Source of the DNA: Rana temporaria
Lineage: Eukaryota; Chordata; Amphibia; Anura; Ranidae
NCBI RefSeq assembly: GCF_905171775.1
Contig: NC_053494.1
Coordinates: forward strand, 134,033,236 to 134,097,235
Direction: 5' to 3'
Length of the DNA: 64,000 bases
Below the pieces are notes generated by a model that saw nothing but the letters and a program-made list of their open reading frames with translations, had not been told where the DNA came from and did no database searches. How positions within the stretch are numbered: the stretch's first letter is position 1; every line of letters starts with the position of its first letter. A program made the position numbers and the translations under genes. Positions 13,134 through 22,951 of the stretch are shown piece after piece.

Positions 13134-13667
13134 GTTACATACTCTATATCTCCCTAAATTAAATGGAGGTCTTGGATGTCCTAATTTTGCATACTATTAC
13201 AGGGCAGCACACATAGCAACTCTCACCAAATACCATGCGCAAAATGAAACCCCACTATGGGTGTCAATAGAAGCAACTGAATGTGACCCGATCCCAATTT
13301 CGTTTCCAATATTTGTATTAATATTTTCAAATAGAAATACAATATAAACAAAAACAATATTTGTCATTGCCGTGAGAACAAACAGACAAGTACGAGTCCC
13401 CAATTTCCAACTAACTTTGGACTTTCCCAAAAGACCGTAAAAGGCTACAAAACCCCATTATAAAGCATTTTCTTTTCCTTTGGGATAGATTCAAAATTAG
13501 AAACCGATTCCAATCTCTCCATAATCCTTTATTATCATTTTACAAAAACCCTGCCTTTTATCCTGCATGGGTCTCCCCTAGATCCTTTAAAGAATGAGCT
13601 TTGCGGGATGTCCTATATTTGTATACATTTGTAAACACATCCTCATTTATTCCGTTCCCAACCCTAA

Positions 13668-14079
13668 TGCCCTGTACACACGATCGGTTCATCCAATGAA
13701 AACAGTCTGATGGATTTTTTCATCAGATATCCGATGAAGCTGACTTTCATCAGTCGTGCCTACACACCATCGGTTAAAAAAACGATCGTTTCAGAACGCG
13801 GTGACGTAAAACACAACGACGTGCTGAGAAAAATGAAGTTCAATGCTTCCGAGCGTCGACTTGATTCTGAGCATGCATGGATTTTTAACCGATGGACGTA
13901 CCCACAGACGATCGTTTTTTTTCTATCGGTTAGTTAACATCAGATAATTTTAAAACAAATTCCTATTTTTTTAACCGATGGATAAATAACCGATGGGGCC
14001 CACACACGATCAGTTAGTCTGATGAAAACGGTCCATCAGACCGTTTTCATCAGACAAACCGATAGTGTGTACGCAGTAT
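13668..14079. mobile_element. GTACACACG-type TIR MITE
   Basis: TGCCCTGTACACACGATCGG and CCGATAGTGTGTACGCAGTA with TAA on both sides; splits the L1 fossil. Confidence 0.82.
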
Positions 14080-14236
14080 TAAGAGAAACATACGGCCTAC
14101 CACAATCAGAGTTATTTAGATAGCTTCAAATAAAAAACTTTTACACACCCTTACTGGATACCAAAATATCTTTCACTCATTTGACTAGTTTTGAACAGTT
14201 TTGTAAGAAAGACCCCCATGACAGAGGCCTGTTTGT

Positions 14237-15352
14237 TTTTTCATCTCAATCGTGGCCTGGTGGTCTCTCTGGGTGAGTGGCTGCCAGGTCTCGGATGCGG
14301 CTAAGCCCAATAGCAAGATGGCCTAGGCGGAGTTTCCGGTCCCGCAAATGACGTCCGCGGAAGCCGTCTAGTGACGGCTTCCATGCACGTCGCGTCTGGA
14401 TTATGTGGCGCACCATCGATCTCGGCGTGTCGCACACCGTGTTGTGCGCAACGGCAGAGAAGAGGGGAGGGATCACCATCATCTGGAATGAGGACAAGGT
14501 AAGTATTTAAGGACGCCAAGGGTGGTGTTCGGCATCATTCCCCCTCCACCTGCAGGAGGATTAGGAGGTACCCAGATGTTGCACAATAGGTGCCTCTCCC
14601 AGCCACAATAGCCTCTGCTAAACTTGTCCTGCATGTTTTTTGTGCCCTGTTCATTCTGGGCGCACAGGTCCTTTTTTAAGGACAATTTGGGGATTCTCTC
14701 TTATTAGCAAATGGTAAGTGTTTACCTTTGGATATCTATTGGAGAGTTTTTGAGTTTTCCCTTGCTGGCTTGTTTATTTATTTATTTTTATGGCCTTTTT
14801 ATTCTGTTCTCACCTAATATAGTGATATGGTGAGGGAATCTTAACGCCATTCGTTGAATTTGTTCATTCTGCCCCCCTATGGTTTGTAGTGATGAAGGGC
14901 TACTGAATGCATGGTAAAAAAGTGAACACCTCCACTTGGGGGCATTGTGAGGGGCACACCCCGAGACACTGGGTACATACTATTTAAATGAAAAGTGAGT
15001 CATTATTATGTTTACATCTTTGGATGTGGGATGGTGATGGTTATTTTTCTAGATGCTTAATATGTATTTATTTGTATTTTGATGTATTTTAAATTTGATA
15101 CTGTAAATTACCTTGAAGAAGAATGTTTCACATTCGAAACGCATCGGATAATACGTCCTACTTGCCATTAGCCCTTTAGTGACGGGCATTGCATGAAGGA
15201 TAGTATCATTTGTTATATTCTCTATTCAATCTTCTTTACATATTTCTAGGTCATCCTGTTTATTGATTGATTGTTTCTATTGTATTTATAACATGTAATA
15301 AATGTATATATTTTTTATGAATTTTTGAGTTCAATATCTGTTGCCATAAAAA
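14237..15352 (+). other. Hammerhead-bearing non-coding insertion downstream of the L1 fossil
   Basis: GC-rich left part (14240-14560), then A/T-rich sequence with hammerhead-like copy 3 and an AATAAA near 15298. It looks like a retroposed unit; no coding frame recognised and the ends are not defined. Confidence 0.45.
15101..15155 (+). ncRNA. Hammerhead-like motif, copy 3 (partly degraded)
   Basis: Core TTGAAGA, unpaired A, stem II GAATG/CATTC, GAAAC, ACGCAT (palindrome lost by one change), C at position 17. Stem I is CC/GG plus ATTA/TAAT. It lies near the 3' part of an insertion that follows the L1 fossil; AATAAA about 150 bp downstream. Confidence 0.45.
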
Positions 15353-15659
15353 TCCCGCCCCTTTTGAGGTTTTCCAGTTTTCATCAACAAAGGGATGATG
15401 GCAACCACATGCCGCCCTACATGAGTTACAGTAATTTTTTCCACACTTACCATCTTAACTAGAAAAAAAAATGCTATAAACTGCTATAAAAAATGCTATA
15501 AACCTGCAAGGGATTGTGTCCCTTCCTTACTTTATCTAAAACAAAAGATCAGCACTAACACTCAAGTTATACCTCTGTGAGCCCAGCAATTTGCCATTGT
15601 GTATTAGCTCTTAGTATTTGGTCCCATGAATAGAATGTCTTGTGTTGGATTCTCAAAAT

Positions 15660-16112
15660 GAAATTAAATGCATTAAGGTGAAAAAACTTGTGTCAGTCAG
15701 TGGCCCCCAAGCCCCCCCATTTTACTCACCTGAGCCCTGGAATGTCCCACGACGCACAGTCTCTCTGCCCGGGGTTCTCGGCTCTTCATTGGATAGATTG
15801 ATAGCAGCGCAGCCATTGGCTCCCGCTGCTGTCAATCAAATCCAATGATGTGGCCGCCAGGGGGCAGGGCCAAGTCCAGCATTTGGTGGCTATGGATGCC
15901 AAATGCTGGACTCGGGAGAGCGCCTGCAAGGTAACCCATCCGGGAGAGTGCTCCTCCTAGGGTGTTATCTAATGCAGGGAGGAGCCGCGAGAGCCACCGA
16001 GGGACCCCAGAATAGGAGGATCGGGGCCACTCTGTGCAAAACAAACTGCACAGTGGAGGTAAGTTATTATTTTAAAAAACTAAAAATCGAACCTTTAGTA
16101 TCACTTTAATAG
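15660..16112. mobile_element. AAAGGGGTTGTAAAGG-related MITE, truncated
   Basis: Shares TGCATTAAGGTGAAA and the GAGCC(C/G)...GTCCC(A/G) and CACAGTGGAGGTAAGT blocks with 40407-40866; ends near TATCACTTTAATAG. Confidence 0.6.
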
Positions 16113-16662
16113 TCTGAAGTTCGGCATCCCACATCAAAAGACCCGTGTCTCATCTCCATTTAGATTAGAAAGAATAAAATCTAAACAGCTTCATGACTCA
16201 TTGAATAAAAGCTGAAATCTTATCAAGCTTTACAAAGAAACCTAATTTTAATCAGCATCAGGATCTTCCTTCCTAGCATCTTCTACAAGACAAATGTTGT
16301 CCAGACACACAACATAACTACTGAATCCAGCAAGAAATTGTATTGTTATTTTTTTACTTCATTGCTATTTTGACATTTTATCTTCAGCCACTGTGCAAAT
16401 GATGTGCTAATGATTGACTTGAAAATTAATTATAAAGTGCAAGACATGCTGAGCACATGTGTAACATAATGTTCAACTGCTAGAGACCAGGAGATATTTT
16501 GCTGTACAGTAATGCACACCATGGGGTTGAGATGAATCTTGCTGATTTGACATTTGCATGCAGATTCACTTTAGAGAATTTTTTTAAAACCATAATGCAC
16601 TGGATGGCCTCTAAACTTTGACCAGCAGGCTTAGAATCGCCAATAAGAGGGGTTTTAGAGGT
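16113..16662. other. Non-coding intronic stretch
   Basis: Nothing recognised. Confidence 0.5.
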
Positions 16663-16676
16663 GGAGATGTGTTTTG

Positions 16677-17435
16677 TTTCAATATTTTTTATTGAGAATT
16701 TTAGAAAACATAGCACTAACAATTAATGTTGTAATAATACAGATATACAGATATTAATAATTATTGCTTATTAATCATGAAAAGAAAAATGAGAGACAAA
16801 AACAAAAAACAAACATATTTTTAAACATTAAGTGAGTACGAATGAGGATATATGTATTATAAAGTATTTTGGCCATATAGACCAATGTAAGAAATAGAAC
16901 ATTCCTAATAAACTGTAAGAAAAAACAACATATATTATTAGCATAGAACAGAGAAAAAGAAGGAGGAGGAAAGGAAAAAGGGAAGCAAGAAAGGGAAGGG
17001 AGGGTGGGTCAGGAAAACGGTAAGAGTGCTCTCCAGTTTAGTATATATCATAAACTCCAAAAGATCACAGATGAATTTAAGTATTTATATTATAATTAAT
17101 CCAAGGTTCCCATACAGTTTCAAACCAATCAATTTTATCCTCCTTGAGAGCAGATATCCTTTCATTAATCATAATCCACGATAGTTTACTTTTTAATAAA
17201 CTAAACGGTATCGTAGATGTCTTCCAGGATTTAGCTATAGAAATTCTAGCAGCAATAAATATGAATGTTATAAATTTTACCATTTGCTTTGATGTACCTC
17301 GTACTTGTAATCCCAATAATGCGTTCCATGGTGATTTCCTGAGATTCACATTAGTTAAGGAAAAAATAAAGTTATATGTACGAATCCAAAATCTCCTTAC
17401 TTTTTGACAGGTCCACCATATGTGGTACATAGTCC
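16677..17435 (-). mobile_element. 5'-truncated L1-type LINE insertion with target duplication
   Basis: A direct repeat GGAGATGTGTTTTG flanks it (16663-16676 and 17436-17449), a 14-bp target duplication typical of target-primed reverse transcription. The minus-strand 3' end reads CTCAATAAAAAATATTGAAAC. The interior carries the C-terminal end of ORF2 and a purine/A-rich 3' UTR. Length 759 bp, so most of the element was never copied. Confidence 0.88.
17077..17435 (-). pseudogene. C-terminal fragment of L1 ORF2
   Basis: About 117 residues are open, beginning MYHIWWTCQKVRRFWIR and ending in a natural stop near 17077. The H-x-W-W-x-C motif and the later KSWK...PFSLLKSKLSWIMINERI block are typical of the cysteine-containing tail of L1 ORF2. 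The apparent ATG is internal, because truncation removed everything upstream. Confidence 0.85.
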
Positions 17436-17449
17436 GGAGATGTGTTTTG

Positions 17450-18289
17450 GAAGTGGATATTGTGGTGATTCTCAGCTTCCATAGGGATCAACCAATTAAG
17501 GAATATGTATACAGTACTTACTACATTGATTAAGCTTGACCAATGTAACTAGGGAAAAAAAACAATACCTGGAAATCAGCTTTTAAAATAAGATGGTCTT
17601 GTTTTACCAAGGGTGTGGTATTGGTTATGTTTTTTTTAATTGAGGGGTACACTATTTATTTTATGTTGACAGGGCCTTTATTTTAGTATTTTTTCTTGCT
17701 GTAAAGCTCCCCTCAATGTTTTAATTTTTCATGTGTTTTTTTTTAGAGGGTGTTGAAAGCTCAGAATTCACTTGTTCACCTTTACACTGCTATATCCTCT
17801 GCAGTACCTTTATTCTTGGAGTAAAACCCTAGTCTGTGTTCTTTGTCTTTGGAAAATTTGGACCTAGCTTTTCTCATGAACTGCTTCCTGCCTGGGCCAT
17901 TATAAATTAACGCCCAAGCGGGAATCCTATTGTTCTGGGTGGAAGTCATATGACATCCCCCCCAGAACACACCTCACACTCCGGTGTAATCTGACACCGG
18001 CTGTCTAAAGGCCCACTGCCAATACCATGTAATGTCTGAGACCAATCACGGCAAATCACATGACAATTGTAATCAATCAATGGCTTGGATTCATGCTATT
18101 CGTTGTGTACTATTGGGTTGATCTCTGTGATTGGTCACAGTGATTACATGATACAGACAGGGCCAATCACAGTCCATGTGTACCATGTGATTAGCTGTGG
18201 TCAATCACAAGAATATACACTGAATGAATCTATTTCATTCAGTAAATTTTTTTCCTATAGCAGTGAAATTCACTGCTATAAGCAATTCC
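17450..18289. other. Non-coding intronic stretch
   Basis: 18000-18230 has several TGGTCACAGTGATT/CCAATCAC-type inverted words suggesting an old repeat; no boundaries seen. Confidence 0.45.
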
Positions 18290-19036
18290 AGGGCCAGATT
18301 CTCGTAGATCGGCGTTAAACTATGCGGCCGTAACGTATCTCGTTTACGTTACGCGGCCGCAAGTTTTACGGGCAAGTGCTTGATTCACAAAGCACTTGCC
18401 TACAAAGTAGCGGCGGCGTAGCGTAAATTCTCCGGCGCAAGGCCGCCTAATTCAAATGATCCAGGTAGGGGGCGTGGATCATTTAAATTAGGCGCGTTCC
18501 CGCGCCGATCGCACTGCGCATGCGCCGGGCGTAAAAATAGCCCAGTGCGCATGCTCCAGCTCACGACGGAAAACGTCAATGACGCCGACGTGAGTGTCAT
18601 TGACGTAAAGTCCTATTCGCGAATGACCTAGGAAAACGACGTAAACGACGGAAAAAGACGACGCTGACCCGATGCCATACTTAACATGGCATACGACGGA
18701 CCTTCGTAAACTTACCCCTCATATAGCAGGGGTAAGTTTACGCCTACGGAAACGTCGTAAATTCACTGCGTTGACCGCACGTACGTTCGGGAATCTCGCG
18801 TAAATAGCTAATTTGCATAGACGACGGGGAAAACGACGTCGGCGACACCTAGTGGCGGGGGAAAAAAATTGCATCTAAGATCTGACAGCGTAAGAGCCTT
18901 ACGCCTGTCAGATCTAATGGATATCTATGCGTAACTGATTCTAAGAATCAGTCGCATAGATACGCCGGGCCAGATTAGGACTTACGACGGCGCAAATGGC
19001 GTTGCGCCGTCGTAAGCCCTTTGAGAATCTGGCCCA
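18290..19036. mobile_element. GGGCCAGATTC-type MITE
   Basis: AGGGCCAGATTCTCGTAG ... GAGAATCTGGCCCATAG; CpG-dense interior with CGCATGCG steps. Confidence 0.85.
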
Positions 19037-19149
19037 TAGTGTGTAAAAAAAATCCTGTTCACCTCTCCAGAGTAGAAGAATACATTTGGGCCTAAATATA
19101 TGACGAAAAGGCTATTTATATGCAAAATGTTTGCGGAAACAAAGAAAAA

Positions 19150-19372
19150 CACGTTTGTCTTTTTTTAATCCGTCTTTTTAAGTTTATTTAGCAAAAAATA
19201 AAAACCCAGTGGTGATTAAATACCACTAAGAGAAAACTCAATTTGTGTGAAAAAGGTGATAAAAATATAATTTGGGTACAGTGTTGCATGGCCGCGCCAT
19301 TGTCATTCAAAGGCTGAAAATTGGCCTGGGCAGGAAGGGGGGTAAATGTGTCTGGTATTGAAGTGGTTAAAA
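19150..19372 (-). repeat. Fragment of the TTAACCACTT repeat
   Basis: The minus strand carries TTAACCACTTC... and GGTATTTAATCACCACTGGG, like the left third of 603-1533. Confidence 0.65.
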
Positions 19373-19894
19373 ATGCCCTGCTGTTGGACAATTGTACACT
19401 ATTGTATTATCTGTGTTCATTGAATTCCTGTAGTATAACAGCTGCCGGTAACTCTTTCCCTCTACTACATATAGCCCTATCCTGGTTAAAACTGCTCCTG
19501 GCGAATTCTAAACTTCAGTATCTTCTGCAGTACATTAATTCTTGTAGTAAAACTCCAGTCTGTACTCTTTGTCTGTAATACATTTACATCTAGACCTGTT
19601 ATTTAACACTGCTTTGTCATCTCCTAATTGAGCTTAACTAAATCTGATGTTTTGAAAGAGGACTTAGTGACACTTTAAAGAATTAATTCACCTTTGCCAA
19701 AAAACTGCCTATGCAGTGCTGCAAATAAAAACAAATTAGGCAGTTTGTCTAAAGTCAGATAAAGCCTCGAAAAAAAGATGTCCACAAAACTCCCAGAGAT
19801 GGCATCATCCTGTCTTGCCTTGTTGCTAAGATGTTGCTAAGATGCTTCCAGCTATTACTGCTCACTGCCACCATCAGAGAGATTTCAAACTCCG

Positions 19895-20240
19895 GACCGA
19901 TGGACCGTTTTCATCGGACGAACCGATCGTGTGTGGGCCCCATCAGTTTTTTTCCCATCGGTGATAAAAAATAGAACTTGTTTTACATTTTTCTTAAGGT
20001 TAGAAAAATCGATAGAAAAAAACGATCGTCTGTGGGTCGACGCATGCTTGGTAGCATTGAACTTCATTTTTCTCAGCACGTCGTAGTGTTTTACGTCACC
20101 GCGTTGCACACGATCAGATTTTTAACCGATGGTGTGTAGGCAAGACTGATGAAAGTCAGCTTCATCGGATATCTGATGAAAAAATCCATTGAATCCATTT
20201 GTTTTCATCAGACTAACCGATCGTGTGTACAGGGCATAAG
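19895..20240. mobile_element. GTACACACG-type TIR MITE, 5' truncated
   Basis: The right end CCGATCGTGTGTACAGGGCA is intact. The left end starts inside the element (GGACCGATGGACCG). Closely related to 13668-14079 but inverted. Confidence 0.7.
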
Positions 20241-20330
20241 AGTTTTTTGGCCTGGCTTCGGTAGGTACATAAATGGCCTACACCTACAGCAAGGGTATTA
20301 TTTAACTTTGGTCAAAGTTGCACAGTTTGG

Positions 20331-21092
20331 CCCGGATTCACATACATCGGCGCATATTTATGCCGGCGTAGCATATCTAATATACGCTACGCCGGCGCAG
20401 CGCACAGAGACAAGCACTGGATTCACAAAGTACTCGCTCCCACTCGCTGTTAAAGATACGCTGGGTTTCCTCGGCGTAAGCCAGCGTAGGTGGAAGTGGG
20501 CGTGATCCATGCTAATGAGGCGTGACCCCATGCAAATGATGGGCCCAGCATCATAGAAGTACTTAAAATGAACGGCGCATGCGCCGTCCCGTGGATGTAT
20601 CCCTGTGCGCATGCTCAGAATCACGTCGGGATTACTCCCTAAGATACGACGGATCATTGCCTACGACGTGAACGTAACCTACGCTCAGCCCTATTCACGT
20701 ACTACCTAAACAACGTAAAATGCGACGGCTGTGTTCCCTGGTCCATACCTTAGCATGACTTGCGCCTCCTATATGGGGAATAACTTTATGCCGGACGTAC
20801 GACTTATGCAAACCGCGTATATATTATGCGCCTGGCGCAACTACGTTTGTGAATCGGCGTATCTCCCTCATTTGCATATGTACATAGAAAATCAATGGGA
20901 GCGGAAAATGCGCCCAGAGTAAATATGCGCCCAAGATACGACGGCGTAGGATAGTTACGTCGGTCGTAGGAAGCCTATTTTCAGGCGTATCTAGTTTTGT
21001 GGGCATGGCGCACGGATACGACGGCGCACATTTACACTTACGCGGCGTATCTCGAGATACGTTGGCGTAAGTGCTTTGTGAGTCCAGGCCAA
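20331..21092. mobile_element. GGCCCGGATTC-type MITE
   Basis: TTGGCCCGGATTCACATAC ... TTTGTGAGTCCAGGCCAAA; arms carry TACGCCGGCGTA-type blocks. Confidence 0.82.
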
Positions 21093-21254
21093 AGTTTTTA
21101 TCTACAAGCGCAACATACCTGCATAATCCGTTTTTGGTACAGAGGAACTGACCCTTTAGGCTTCCCCACAGTAAGTGGCTATCCAGCCCTTGACCAATGG
21201 AAGATATTCCTTCTCCTCCTGTCCTGTGTGGAGGACAGTGCGGGAGTAATTTAA

Positions 21255-21312
21255 CTAGGGGCCGGGCCCCTAGGTTGGCAGTGCACCCTAGGCGGTCGCC
21301 TAGTCCGCCTAG
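21255..21312. repeat. hAT-type terminal fragment
   Basis: The complement of the right end reads CAGGGTCGGCACTACCACTA; no left partner found. Confidence 0.5.
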
Positions 21313-22943
21313 TGGTAGTGCCGACCCTGCTTGTGAGAGCTGATTGAAGGAAAGGCACACACCCCCTCTACATAGGCAGAGGAATGAAGGAACATCCAGA
21401 GCTGTACTCTGAATAGACAAGCTCTCTGCTAATCTACCTATAAGCTCCCTACCTGACACCAATTCTCAGCTGCTGTTATCTCATGGGTCAGAGAACTTGT
21501 CAGAAGTGACTCTGCTGATAACAGAGGAATGAAGCAGCAGAAATAAATTTCACTTAGAGCTTTGGCGAGAGATAAGTAAACACCACAGATATATGTGCCC
21601 AGGTCAGATTTCATGAATGTGGTTTATAACCACTTTAAGCTTTGAAAATAAGGTAGAAGCAGACTGCTTGCCATGCAGTCTGCTCCAGTTTTAATACCCT
21701 CCCCCATTGAAATTTACACATGGAAACACCTAAAAAGTATTTAACACAATTCCTTTCTCAATTTTTAGTACTGTGCTGCAAAGTGAATAGCTCTAATCAA
21801 ATATAAAGAAATTCTTGTTCTTAGACACATTTCCACCAGATAAATGCTACCCATTTTTTACCACTGCTCTGGCAGCAGCAAAGAAAATTTCTGGCTTTAA
21901 TAAAGCTCACGATACTGAATAATCCTCAGAAAACTAGGTGGATTTAATTAACATGTCTAATTTTGCCATCTGTCCTCCCCTACTAATTATGGTTGCAAAG
22001 ACTTAATTTTTCACAATCATATCAGTTAAGGGCTTGCTACTGTGATGTGCTAAATGAGCAGGGCATGCTAGTAGGGGGATGATATCAATGCTGCTGTACT
22101 TGTTGCACAGCATTTAGAGGTACTGTGCATTTTAATACTGACACAGCTTCACAAAGCAGAAAATCTCTTTGATAAGAATGAATGCTGAGAAAAAGAAAAC
22201 CATTGTTTTTTTTTTCCTCTTTAAAAGGGGTGGGAGACGCTAATGTGTGTGTTTATTATATGATGTCTTCTTTTTTGACAAGGGCTTCAAGGCCACATTG
22301 CAAGCTACTGCACATCCTTCATGCAGCCTATCAAGAAAGGGACTTAGCTTTCAGTGGGCATACAGACAGTAGTATGCTCTGACTTACGTAACCCATGCCC
22401 CGAAGCCTTCACATAGTTTGCTGCCAAGCTGGAATCTCAAAGCCTAATTGGCAGTAAGATAGCTATGAGTAGAATTCATAGCAATGGCCAAAGCTGTATG
22501 TATGCACTGTGAGCATGGATTTCTGGAGAACAGATTTGTAAAATCCCATCCTCTTCTGTATGTCTCCAGAGAACCCACACACTGGAGAACCAGAAAGGAT
22601 AACAGCCTACAGCATATGTACAATTCTCTAGGCACAGGACTCCAAATGGAAATGGCTCATAAGCCATATACATAATCCTCTGTCACAGATTTAGACATTG
22701 TATTGAATGCAAAACAAGGAAATAAATACAAATGTATAATCAACAACAATGTCTGTGTTACACAGCATGATATACATGCAGAAAGAGACGGGGTGATTCA
22801 ACACACAACTACTGTATATGATATCACTGCTTTTTTTTATAAGAAACAGCATTGCCAAGTAAAAGACAAATCAATATCCATCTGGTATGCAAAAGCATGC
22901 CACAAAACATAAGATATCTTGGTATAAAAACTAGCATGCATAG
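21313..22943. other. Longest unique-looking intronic stretch
   Basis: About 1.6 kb without a recognised transposon, gene or RNA. It would be the best place to test for conserved intronic enhancers. Confidence 0.45.
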
Positions 22944-22951
22944 CAATAAAC

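Larger units (their letters stand above)
12274..14236 (+). pseudogene. L1/Tx1-type LINE ORF2 fossil (post-RT region), split by two MITEs
   Basis: Plus-strand pieces read as consecutive parts of an L1 ORF2 protein. 12274-12414 gives INAVKITILPKLLYLIRV and then ...FIWGTSKPRI. 13135-13667 gives KLHTLYLPKLNGGLGCPNFA, then, after frame slips, WDRFKIRNRFQSL... and FYKNPAFYPAWVSPRSFKE followed by an in-frame stop. 14083-14236 gives GLPQSELFR, a stop, then FYTPLLDTKISFTHLTSFEQF. MITEs of two families (12415-13133 and 13668-14079) interrupt it. The 5' part (endonuclease, RT) is missing; the 3' end is cut off by the hammerhead-bearing insertion. It is a dead copy. Confidence 0.85.

Noticed and set aside
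12594..13162. 169-codon plus-strand frame rich in Lys/Arg
   Set aside because: Lies within a MITE and runs out into the L1 fossil in the wrong frame; the A-runs create the lysines.
13996..14060. CTGATGAAAACGGTCCATCAG as another hammerhead core
   Set aside because: It is the hairpin centre of a MITE; no GAAA-plus-palindrome follows in the required order.
20824..21462. 212-codon minus-strand frame
   Set aside because: It crosses the end of a GGCCCGGATTC MITE and a hAT fragment, with no recognisable domain; a chance frame.
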